NCBI GenBank assembly: GCA_946408345.1
Contig: CAMJRR010000010.1
Coordinates: forward strand, 1 to 64,000
Direction of reading: 5' to 3'
Length of the DNA stretch: 64,000 nt
Origin: an uncultured Bacteroidales bacterium
GTDB taxonomy: Bacteria > Bacteroidota > Bacteroidia > Bacteroidales > F082
Positions 26,247 to 33,790 of the stretch are shown piece after piece. The notes under the pieces are model-generated. The model did not search any database and was not told where the DNA came from. It saw only the letters and a list, made by a program, of their open reading frames with translations. Made by a program: the position numbers and the translations under genes. How positions within the stretch are numbered: the stretch's first letter is position 1; every line of letters starts with the position of its first letter.

Positions 26247-27005
26247 TTACTGCTTAGTAAACCAAAACTTGAACTCACCCACTCTGGCCTTACTCACGAT
26301 AATCCGTTCTGGAGTTTCCATGATCAAGTTGATAGCCAACTTGTTACCAAACCACACCGAAACATCCTTAATGGCTTTACGTGCCACCACAAACTGGCGG
26401 TTGGCACGGAAAAACTCGTGGGGGTCAAGCTGGGCAATCAAATCGTCCAAAGTCTGCGTGAGGTAATAGGACTTATTGTCATAAGTAACCATCTTCACCG
26501 TCTTGGCTTCAATGTATGCATAAGCAACATTACTGACAGACAAAGGAACGAGTTTGTCGCGCTCTGGAAGCAAAAAATAATTTCTGAATTTCTTCTTTTC
26601 ACCCAATTGGGCTAAGAGTTTTTCAACTTGGTCGGAATTGACACGGGTCTCCGACAGTGTAAGTAATTTGTGCATGGCACGTTCCAATGCCTCCTTGCTA
26701 ACGGGCTTCAGCAGATAGTCGATGCTGTTCACCTCAAAGGCTTTAAGCGCATATTCGTCGTATGCTGTTGTGAAAATGACAGGACACGTAATGCTGACCT
26801 TATCGAAAATGGTAAACGAGGATCCGTCGGCCAAATGAATATCCATAAAGATGACATCGGGCATCGGATTCTCTTCAATCCATTCGACACTATCCTCAAT
26901 GGATTCAAGGACACCTACGATTTCAATACCCGGGCTGACCTCTCCAAGAAGTTTCTTCAGCGCTTTCGCAGCTATCATTTCATCTTCAATAATCAGTGCT
27001 TTCAT
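26247..27005 (-). CDS. LytTR-type response regulator
   Basis: A 252-residue two-component regulator. The receiver domain (about residues 1-120) has the acidic pair EDE at 7-9, the phospho-acceptor Asp55 in VIFMDIHLADG, Thr in VIFTTAYDEYAL and Lys in YLLKPVSKEAL. The LytTR DNA-binding domain covers about residues 145-252 (NYFLLPERDKLVPLSVSNVA, YAYIEAKTVKMVTYDNKSYY, FFRANRQFVVARKAIKDVSV, then a C-terminal FKFWFTKQ). It starts 4 bases after the sensor kinase stop. It ends the efflux operon, so it probably controls the upstream transporter or a linked envelope response (inference). Confidence 0.94.
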   Translation of the reverse strand: MKALIIEDEMIAAKALKKLLGEVSPGIEIVGVLESIEDSVEWIEENPMPDVIFMDIHLADGSSFTIFDKVSITCPVIFTTAYDEYALKAFEVNSIDYLLKPVSKEALERAMHKLLTLSETRVNSDQVEKLLAQLGEKKKFRNYFLLPERDKLVPLSVSNVAYAYIEAKTVKMVTYDNKSYYLTQTLDDLIAQLDPHEFFRANRQFVVARKAIKDVSVWFGNKLAINLIMETPERIIVSKARVGEFKFWFTKQ

Positions 27006-27009
27006 AGTA

Positions 27010-28197
27010 TTATTCGTTTTGTTTAAGAGGCAAAGTTACAGTAAAATTCGTTCCGTCGTCAAAAATTTCAACATTTTCGTTCCATTTTATTCGATATCGT
27101 TCCGAAAGATTGGCCAAGCCGATGCCACTTCCTTCCTCTTTCCCGATTTTTGGATGAATTTCATTGCTGACTATCAGATGGTTATCGTCATCCGTCATAA
27201 TATGGACCGTCAAAGGCTGACGTGAAGAGATGACGTTGTGCTTGATGGCGTTTTCAATCAGTCCTTGGATGGAAAGCGGCAAGACGTGGTAATTGTCGTA
27301 CTTTTCATGATTGATGTGATGGTCGAAAATCAGGTTGTCGCCATAGCGTATTTTCATCATCTTACAATAGGAACGCACACAATCCAACTCCTTTTCCAAG
27401 GTCACCATCTCCTCATTCTTTAAGGTGTAGCGCAACACAAAAGAAAGCTGATGGACAAAATCCTCGGCCTTGGTGGTATCAAGGTCGATAAGCGACTTCA
27501 AGGTGTTCAGCGAATTGAAGAGGAAATGGGGATCCATCTGAGTCTTCAAGGTTTCGTAGCGGGAAGTCAAGTTTTCGGCTCGCAGGGACTCGTTCTCGAC
27601 ATCGGCCATCTTCTCCCGATATTGTGAACGCACCAAATACGCCACCATGAGGGCAATGGTCATCAATGAGCAATCACCCAAATAGCCTCTCATGACATAC
27701 GAGAAAACCCTCCTATTCGGATCGGGCCAGTCAGGAAAGATGATCAGCTGAATTATGGTAAACATAGCACTCAACAGGAATGTTATTACCACTGTTCCCA
27801 CGATAATCACCGCCAATTCATCGCTTCGCCGCTTGAAATTCCTGGCAAATACAAATCTACAAAGCAACATCACCGCAAACACCATGATGAAGGTAAACGG
27901 GATGTTCAAGGCCACTTTTTGGTAAAAATCCAACTTATCTTCCTCGGGTGACATTGGGGGAGCCTCTCTGCGTTCTTGCGCCCTGGCACGGGCATCCAAA
28001 AACCGGATGATGTTTGATTTGCCTTCGGGATTTTCCGCTAACTGCTCCGTCTCTTTATTGGCAAAAGAGGGTCTTCCAAAATAATGGTTCAGGGTGTACA
28101 AAAAATAATACGCCATCGTAATGGCAAGTGAAAGAATAACTATTACTTTGATTGACAAGTATTTATCTACATCATTATTCGTATAATTCTTATTCAT
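27010..28197 (-). CDS. LytS/YehU-type sensor histidine kinase
   Basis: A 395-residue inner-membrane kinase. Four hydrophobic segments are visible (about residues 16-38, 100-122, 135-160 and 175-195). A linker helix then leads to the His_kinase domain with the phospho-acceptor in KTQMDPHFLFNSLNTLKSLI, and the ATPase part has an N box (LIENAIKHNVI) and a G box (GSGIGLANLSERYRI). An upstream TTG two codons earlier is possible, but ATG at 28197 is the better start. It sits between the permease gene (9 bases) and the LytTR regulator. The short loops suggest sensing of a membrane or cell-envelope signal. Confidence 0.93.
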   Translation of the reverse strand: MNKNYTNNDVDKYLSIKVIVILSLAITMAYYFLYTLNHYFGRPSFANKETEQLAENPEGKSNIIRFLDARARAQERREAPPMSPEEDKLDFYQKVALNIPFTFIMVFAVMLLCRFVFARNFKRRSDELAVIIVGTVVITFLLSAMFTIIQLIIFPDWPDPNRRVFSYVMRGYLGDCSLMTIALMVAYLVRSQYREKMADVENESLRAENLTSRYETLKTQMDPHFLFNSLNTLKSLIDLDTTKAEDFVHQLSFVLRYTLKNEEMVTLEKELDCVRSYCKMMKIRYGDNLIFDHHINHEKYDNYHVLPLSIQGLIENAIKHNVISSRQPLTVHIMTDDDNHLIVSNEIHPKIGKEEGSGIGLANLSERYRIKWNENVEIFDDGTNFTVTLPLKQNE

Positions 28198-28206
28198 AGG
28201 CAAGGG

Positions 28207-29427
28207 TTATTCGTATCTTAATGCATTAATCGGGTCGGTGCGCGAGGCCTTCAAGGCGGGGAAGAAGCCTGAGATGAGGCCCAAAATGGCGCACGAAACA
28301 AAGGAAATAATCATCCACCCCACATTGACAACGTATGGCAACGACATGGCCAGCGAAACCACGTATGACAGCAACAAGCCCAACAACAGACCAATCACGC
28401 CGCCAATAAGGCTCAAAATGATACTCTCTGTGAGGAACTGTAACAGAATGGCGGAGTTCTTCGCTCCGATGGACATGCGCAAACCAATTTCCTTGGTACG
28501 CTCCGTCACCGTGACATACATGATGTTCATGATGCCGATACAGCCTACCAGCAAAGAAATCAAGGCGATGGCGACCAAAACCGTGGTAATCATACCCGTC
28601 ATCGACGACATCATTTCCAGCATCTCCTGTTGGGTACGCACTTCGAAGTCATCGTTACCCCCTTCCGGAATTTTGTGCGATACCCGTAAAATACTTTCAA
28701 TCTCCTCCACAGCAGCTTCAGCCACATCTTCGGAGGCTGCCGAGCACACGATTTGCTGGATGTAATCGACACCCAACATACGCTTCTGCACCGTCGAATA
28801 AGGCATCACCACGAGGTCGTCCTGGTCCATGCCCATACCATTTTCTCCCCTTTCCTTCAACGTACCGATGACCTTGAAAGGCATATTGCCCACGCGGATG
28901 GTCTTGCCGATGGGGTCTTCACCCTCGTCGAACAGTTCCTCCACGATGGTCTGGCCAATCAAGCCGACCTTGGCATATTTCTTTACGTCTTCTTCCGTGA
29001 AGTTGACACCTGTGGCGATTTCGTATTTGCGGATTTCCAGATAGTCGGGTGAGCCACCATACACCGTTCCCGACCAGTTTTTGGAACCGTTCACCAACTG
29101 TCCACCGCTGTTGACCACGGGACTGACCATAGTGACATTCTTGGCCCCCTTGGCTATCAGTTCACAATCCCTAACTTTGAGCGACTGCACGTTGCTAGAG
29201 CCCATGCTGACGCCGCCACGCCTCTGGTTGGCGCGCATCACCATGATGAGGTTGGTGCCCATATCTGATAACTGATTGGCGGTGCTTTGCTTCAAGCCCT
29301 CACCCAAGTTAACCACCGCAATAACGGCAGCAATGCCGATGACGATGCCGAGCATGGAAAGGGCTGAGCGCGTCTTGTTGCGCAGCAGGGCTTTAGCCGA
29401 AATCCGTATGAGGTTCAGAATATCCAT
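28207..29427 (-). CDS. MacB-like ABC transporter permease
   Basis: A 406-residue FtsX-superfamily permease. It has an N-terminal membrane segment (SALSMLGIVIGIAAVIAVVN), a large periplasmic domain (about residues 45-280), and three C-terminal segments beginning VLVAIALISLLVGCIGIMNI, with the coupling segment VTERTKEIGLRMSIGA. This is the MacB_PCD/FtsX layout with the ATPase encoded separately. With the ATPase, the MacA-like adaptor and the TolC-like channel it should form a tripartite mechanotransmission pump. Substrate is unknown: macrolides, peptides, siderophores or lipids are all possible. It begins 1 base after the ATPase stop. Confidence 0.93.
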   Translation of the reverse strand: MDILNLIRISAKALLRNKTRSALSMLGIVIGIAAVIAVVNLGEGLKQSTANQLSDMGTNLIMVMRANQRRGGVSMGSSNVQSLKVRDCELIAKGAKNVTMVSPVVNSGGQLVNGSKNWSGTVYGGSPDYLEIRKYEIATGVNFTEEDVKKYAKVGLIGQTIVEELFDEGEDPIGKTIRVGNMPFKVIGTLKERGENGMGMDQDDLVVMPYSTVQKRMLGVDYIQQIVCSAASEDVAEAAVEEIESILRVSHKIPEGGNDDFEVRTQQEMLEMMSSMTGMITTVLVAIALISLLVGCIGIMNIMYVTVTERTKEIGLRMSIGAKNSAILLQFLTESIILSLIGGVIGLLLGLLLSYVVSLAMSLPYVVNVGWMIISFVSCAILGLISGFFPALKASRTDPINALRYE

Positions 29428-29428
29428 A

Positions 29429-30178
29429 TCAATAATCGTTGTCTACTGGCAGGGCTGCCAAAGCCTCGGCTGCCGATTTGGTCGCCACAGGCTCATCACG
29501 GAGGATATGACCGTCGCGAAGGAAGATAGTTCTACTCGTAAATACTGCAATATCAGACTCGTGCGTCACGAAGGCGATGGTCTTTCCTTGTTCGTGAAGG
29601 CTTTGGAAGAGGCTCATAATTTCGTACGAAGTACGGGTGTCGAGATTACCTGTGGCTTCGTCAGCCAACACGATGACGGGGTCGTTCACCAGGGCTCGGG
29701 CAATGGCCACACGTTGTTGTTGACCGCCCGAAAGCTGATTGGGCATGTGCCCCATGCGGTCTTTCAAGCCCACGAGTTCCAACGCGTGTTGCGCCCGCTC
29801 ATGACGCTCGCGGTGCGACACGTCGGGGTTATACACCAGAGGCAGCTCCACGTTCTCCAATGCCGAAGTGCGTGGCAAGAGGTTGTAGGACTGAAACACA
29901 AAGCCGATCTTTCGGTTGCGGATGTCAGACAGTTCGTTTTTGCTCCTCTCTCTCACCGAGATACCATCAATGAAATACTCGCCCGAAGTAGATTGGTCGA
30001 GGCAACCAAGGATGTTGAGCAAGGTCGACTTGCCGCTACCCGACGAGCCCATGATGCTCACGAACTCGCCTTGGCAGATGTCGAACGACACGCCTTTAAG
30101 CGCGTGAACTTCCTCACTGCCAACGATAAATGTCCGCTTGAGGTTCTCAACCTTGATGATGGATTGCTTCTCGTTCAT
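29429..30178 (-). CDS. MacB/LolD-like ABC transporter ATPase
   Basis: A 249-residue ATP-binding subunit. Motifs are SIMGSSGSGKSTLLNILGCL (Walker A), VFQSYNLLPRTSALENVELP (Q loop), LSGGQQQRVAIARALVNDP (signature) and VIVLADEATGNLDTRTSYEI (Walker B and D loop), with the H-loop His in FVTHESDIA. The sequence groups with MacB/LolD ATPases that drive FtsX-type permeases. It sits between the adaptor gene (11 bases) and the permease gene (1 base), within the efflux operon. Confidence 0.95.
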   Translation of the reverse strand: MNEKQSIIKVENLKRTFIVGSEEVHALKGVSFDICQGEFVSIMGSSGSGKSTLLNILGCLDQSTSGEYFIDGISVRERSKNELSDIRNRKIGFVFQSYNLLPRTSALENVELPLVYNPDVSHRERHERAQHALELVGLKDRMGHMPNQLSGGQQQRVAIARALVNDPVIVLADEATGNLDTRTSYEIMSLFQSLHEQGKTIAFVTHESDIAVFTSRTIFLRDGHILRDEPVATKSAAEALAALPVDNDY

Positions 30179-30189
30179 AACGGCAGGCG

Positions 30190-31431
30190 TTATTTTTTCT
30201 GTTGCTGGTTGCTGTTCCTGTTTCTACCGGGAGGGCCGGGCATGAAAGGATTCTCGCCCTTCTTCACTTCCTTCTCCTTCGTCACAAACTGCGCCGAAAG
30301 CACCACTGAGTCGCCGGCTTGCACCCCTTGTTCAATGATTTTGTAAGCACCATCGCTCATGCCTGTCTTGACAGGACGAGGCATCATGTCGTCGCCTCTT
30401 TTGAGCCATACCACAGTATGATTATCCTGGGGTTCGACTTCCTGCATCTTAGGTGGTCCTGGGCGTTGTCCTTCAGGCTTTTCGGCTTTGCGGATAGCCT
30501 TCAAAACTTGCTCATCGGGAGTAAAGTTGAACGCCTCAGCGGGTACAGCCAATCCCGTTTGCTCCTCGGTGACGATGGTCACACTGGCAGTCATGCCGGG
30601 GAAGAGTTTCTGGTCAGGGTTGGGGGCATCGATGATGACGGTATAGGTCACCACGTTGCTTGTGGTGGTAGGTTTCATGCGGATTTGGTTGACGGTGCCT
30701 TCAAACACATCGTCCATGTAGGCATCGACGGTGAAAGTCACGCGCTGTCCCATTTTCACTTGCCCAATGTCGGCTTCATCGACGTCGGCTTCCACCTGCA
30801 TCTTGGTCAAGTCGTTGGCCAAGGTGAACAAGGTAGGTGTGCTGAACGAGGCGGCCACGGTCTGGCCCACTTCCACGGCACGGTCGAGGACGATGCCATC
30901 GATAGGCGAATAGATTTCGGCGTAACCCAAATCCACCATAGCCTGGTCGTAGGCGGCTTGCGCGTTTCGTTTGCTCATCTGGGCCTGGGTGTAGGCGTTT
31001 TGAGCCTCTTGATAGGCTGCCAACGTGGCGGCATTCGCTTCATAAAGTTGTTTTGTACGTTCGTAGGTGAGTTTGGCATAATTGAGTTGGCTCTCGGCAG
31101 AGGTAAGGCTGGCCTTGGCACGACTCAGGCTCTGGTTGAGCGTCTGCTTGTCCAATTCGGCCATCAGCTGACCTTTCTTCACCACATCGTTGAAATCGAC
31201 ATAGATTTTTTCCACCTTACCCGACACTTGCGTACCGACTTCGACGGTCTCCACCGGCTCGATGGTGCCCGTCGCGGTGACCGTGTTCTCAACGGTGTAC
31301 TCCGCGACCACATGGGTACGGATAACCAATTCCTTGTTCGCTGATTTCTTGGCTTTTACAATCAATATCACAGCAATAGCCACGACGATAATACCTAAGA
31401 TAATCAGTCCTATTTTTCTTTTCTTTTTCAT
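30190..31431 (-). CDS. MacA-like periplasmic adaptor (HlyD family)
   Basis: A 413-residue membrane-fusion protein starting MKKKRKIGLI, with one N-terminal membrane anchor (IILGIIVVAIAVILIVKAKK). A lipoyl half (VEVGTQVSGKVEKIYVDFND), a coiled-coil hairpin (about residues 90-160), the second lipoyl half (YSPIDGIVLDRAVEVGQTVA) and a beta-barrel domain (VTFTVDAYMDDVFEG) follow in order. The C-terminus is Pro- and basic-rich. It would link the MacB-like pump to the TolC-like channel. An upstream in-frame TTG (31440) is less likely than ATG at 31431. Confidence 0.93.
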   Translation of the reverse strand: MKKKRKIGLIILGIIVVAIAVILIVKAKKSANKELVIRTHVVAEYTVENTVTATGTIEPVETVEVGTQVSGKVEKIYVDFNDVVKKGQLMAELDKQTLNQSLSRAKASLTSAESQLNYAKLTYERTKQLYEANAATLAAYQEAQNAYTQAQMSKRNAQAAYDQAMVDLGYAEIYSPIDGIVLDRAVEVGQTVAASFSTPTLFTLANDLTKMQVEADVDEADIGQVKMGQRVTFTVDAYMDDVFEGTVNQIRMKPTTTSNVVTYTVIIDAPNPDQKLFPGMTASVTIVTEEQTGLAVPAEAFNFTPDEQVLKAIRKAEKPEGQRPGPPKMQEVEPQDNHTVVWLKRGDDMMPRPVKTGMSDGAYKIIEQGVQAGDSVVLSAQFVTKEKEVKKGENPFMPGPPGRNRNSNQQQKK

Positions 31432-31488
31432 ATTTCGCAATTATCTGTTTTCGTTTTTTGCGGCTGCCACAGTGTGACAGTCCTACAG

Positions 31489-32793
31489 TCACAATTCGAT
31501 CGGTTTTCCCATGTAAATGTCCAAAATCTTGCGTTTCATCACCAGGGAATACTTGTTCTGAATGTAGGTATTCAACACGTTCAGGTAAGCGTTCTGTTGT
31601 TGCAGCAATTCCACCGTTGTGATTGTACCGTATTGATATTGAATATTATACGCATTAAAACTCTTACTGTAGGCATTCTCCTTTACCTGTGACACCTTAT
31701 AGGCATTGAAGGCCGAGACCACGTTGCGGTAGGCCTGCACCACCGATTGGCGCACCGTAAGGGCCGACTGCTCATAATCCAGTTGCGCCTGTTCCAAAGC
31801 AATACGGCTTTTCTTCACGTTGGCTTTGGTTTGACCACGACTATAAATCGGGATGCTCATCGAGACGCCCACACTCTCGGTCGGCTTGCCGTACCACTTC
31901 GAGTTGCCGTCGCCGTCGAACGAAAGCACACCCATACCCACGTTGGCATTGGCTGCGATGGTCGGGAAGTAGTTGCCCCGCGCCAAGTCGACACCCTTTT
32001 CGGCCAAACGGATATCGTAGTCGCTCATGCGCAAATCGGGCATATACTCCAACGCAAGGCTGACGGCTTCCTCCTCTTCGGGCAACGACGCCATCAAATT
32101 GTCAAGGTTATCCGTATCAGGGGAGATGATTCCCAAAACGTCAGTCGGGTTCATCGAAAGCAACACCTTCAAATCCAGCAGGTTGTTATCGATATTAATG
32201 CGCGTGTCGACCACATTGTTAGAGTCGCTGTAGTATTGTGCCTCAAGCAGCAGCAAATCACTTTCGAGGATGGCACCCACTTTGTGACGCGCACGGCCTT
32301 GCTTCATTTGCTCGCGGCTGGTGTTCAACACTTCAAGCTGATACTTCAGCAGCTCCTGATTGCCGAGAATCGTGAGGAAACTCTGCAAAATCTGGGTCGT
32401 CAGTTGGTTGTCATAACGTTCCAACTGCACCTCATTGCGCTCCATGTTGAGGCGGTTTTGCTCAATGGTTTTGCTGATGTTGCCGCCTTGATAAATCGTC
32501 ACGGAAGAGCCAACGCTCACGTTGCCCGAAGTGGACCAGCCGTTTTCATTATTAGAAAAGTTTTGTCCCACTGAGGCATTCAAGTTGGGCAGACGTTGTT
32601 GTTTCGACTGCTCGTAGGTCGTCTCCAAGGTCTCGCCAGTCAGTTCCATCGATTTGCGCTCGTAACTGTTGGCGAAGGCAAAACGGAGGCAATCCTCAAG
32701 CGAAAAGCGGTAGGAATTGGACTCTTGCGCCATACCTGTAGAAGCGAGCAAAGCGATAAAAACAATGGCCAATATCTTCATTAGCACCTTCAT
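31489..32793 (-). CDS. TolC-family outer-membrane efflux channel
   Basis: A 434-residue outer-membrane protein with a signal peptide (ILAIVFIALLASTGMAQ). Two OEP repeats of long helices and barrel strands are visible: FSLEDCLRFAFANSYERKSM at the start of the first, and EYMPDLRMSDYDIRLAEKGV beginning the second. It is the first gene of the operon tolC-like, macA-like, ATPase, permease, kinase, regulator, with a promoter element 21 bases upstream. A 57-base gap separates it from the adaptor gene and contains a short dispersed repeat. Confidence 0.93.
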   Translation of the reverse strand: MKVLMKILAIVFIALLASTGMAQESNSYRFSLEDCLRFAFANSYERKSMELTGETLETTYEQSKQQRLPNLNASVGQNFSNNENGWSTSGNVSVGSSVTIYQGGNISKTIEQNRLNMERNEVQLERYDNQLTTQILQSFLTILGNQELLKYQLEVLNTSREQMKQGRARHKVGAILESDLLLLEAQYYSDSNNVVDTRINIDNNLLDLKVLLSMNPTDVLGIISPDTDNLDNLMASLPEEEEAVSLALEYMPDLRMSDYDIRLAEKGVDLARGNYFPTIAANANVGMGVLSFDGDGNSKWYGKPTESVGVSMSIPIYSRGQTKANVKKSRIALEQAQLDYEQSALTVRQSVVQAYRNVVSAFNAYKVSQVKENAYSKSFNAYNIQYQYGTITTVELLQQQNAYLNVLNTYIQNKYSLVMKRKILDIYMGKPIEL

Positions 32794-32813
32794 AACTCGA
32801 CATTTAAGAAGCG

Positions 32814-32821
32814 CAAAGATA
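32814..32821 (-). promoter_or_regulatory. TAtcTTTG promoter element of the efflux operon
   Basis: A minus-strand -7 element 21 bases upstream of the TolC-family gene. No other promoter element was noticed in the operon, so it probably drives all six genes. Confidence 0.65.
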
Positions 32822-32877
32822 GAAAAAAACTCAAAAACTCAAAAATCAATAAAAATTGTTTTCTGATAAGTTTTTTG

Positions 32878-32885
32878 TATTTTTG
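32878..32885 (+). promoter_or_regulatory. TAttTTTG promoter element of the aquaporin gene
   Basis: A plus-strand -7 element, giving a leader of about 80 bases before the ATG at 32971. It is divergent from the efflux operon promoter. Confidence 0.65.
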
Positions 32886-32970
32886 CGGTATTGAAAAGAG
32901 CTATAAGAATTAAACCAAAGTTGTAAAACATCATTAAATCAACTAATAACTAACTAAAATTTAAAAAGTT

Positions 32971-33699
32971 ATGAAAACAAGTAACAAGTTCTTTGCTGAA
33001 TTGTTCGGCACATTCGTCTTGGTCTTTGGCGGTTGCGGAACCGCACTTTTCGGTCACGTCGGATTCCTTGGCGTAGCCATCGCTTTCGGTCTCACCGTGG
33101 TGGCCATGGCCTATGGTATTGGTCACATCTCAGGTGCTCACCTGAATCCTGCCGTGAGCTTCGGCGTCTTCGTCAATGGCCGCATGAGCCTTAAAGAAAT
33201 GCTCTGCTACTGGGCTGCCCAGTTCATCGGCGGTATCATCGCTGGCGCTTTGCTCCTCGTGATTTGGAATGCCATTGGCGGTGGCGCTACCGGCGTCTTC
33301 GCTTCCAACGGTTTTGGTGAAGCTTTCCAAAAGGCTTGCGGCGGTCCCGATACGGGCTACCAAGCCATCTCCACTGGCGGTGCCTTCCTCGTTGAGGCGC
33401 TGTTGACCTTCGTGTTCCTGATGGTCATCCTCGGCGTCACCGACAGCTGCCATGCCAACGGCAAGTTTGGCGGTCTGGCCATCGGTCTCACCCTGGTGCT
33501 CATCCACCTCATCAGCATCCCGCTGACCAACACTTCTGTGAATCCCGCCCGTTCACTCGGCGTTGCCTTGTTCTCAAAGTGCGACGGTTGGAGCGCCATG
33601 GGTCAAGTGTGGCTCTTCATCGTGGCCCCGCTCGTCGGCGCCTGCCTTGCCGGCCTTTGCTACAAGTGCATTTGCGGCTGCTGCAAAAAAGAGAAATAA
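32971..33699 (+). CDS. aqpZ: Aquaporin Z-like water channel
   Basis: A 242-residue inner-membrane channel of the MIP family with six membrane segments and two half-helices carrying HLNPAVSFG and SVNPARSLG (the two NPA boxes). The filter residues fit a water channel and not a glycerol facilitator: His in LTLVLIHLISIPLTNTSVNP and Arg in NPARS. The start MKTSNKFFAELFGTFVLVFG is typical of AqpZ. The C-terminal tail CYKCICGCCKKEK is unusual in having five cysteines in nine residues, placed on the cytoplasmic side. The gene stands alone, with its own promoter and terminator. Confidence 0.95.
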   Translation: MKTSNKFFAELFGTFVLVFGGCGTALFGHVGFLGVAIAFGLTVVAMAYGIGHISGAHLNPAVSFGVFVNGRMSLKEMLCYWAAQFIGGIIAGALLLVIWNAIGGGATGVFASNGFGEAFQKACGGPDTGYQAISTGGAFLVEALLTFVFLMVILGVTDSCHANGKFGGLAIGLTLVLIHLISIPLTNTSVNPARSLGVALFSKCDGWSAMGQVWLFIVAPLVGACLAGLCYKCICGCCKKEK

Positions 33700-33723
33700 T
33701 CTGATCATTAATTAATGGATTTC

Positions 33724-33772
33724 AGGCCGTTTCATTCGCTGGTGATACCGGCAATGAAACGGCCTTTCTTTT
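33724..33772 (+). terminator. Terminator after aquaporin
   Basis: A 13-bp perfect stem (AGGCCGTTTCATT against AATGAAACGGCCT) with a 16-base loop, followed by TTCTTTT. Confidence 0.85.
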
Positions 33773-33790
33773 ACATCAAAACACATTACC

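Noticed and set aside
26200-26262. Terminator after the LytTR regulator
   Set aside because: Two weak stems (TATCAGC/GCTGATA and TTTACT/AGTAAA) lie near a T-run, but the first is too far and the second overlaps the stop with a 6-bp stem; not firm enough to list.
30319-31344. A 341-codon frame opposite the MacA-like gene
   Set aside because: The opposite strand has clear lipoyl and barrel motifs; this is a shadow.
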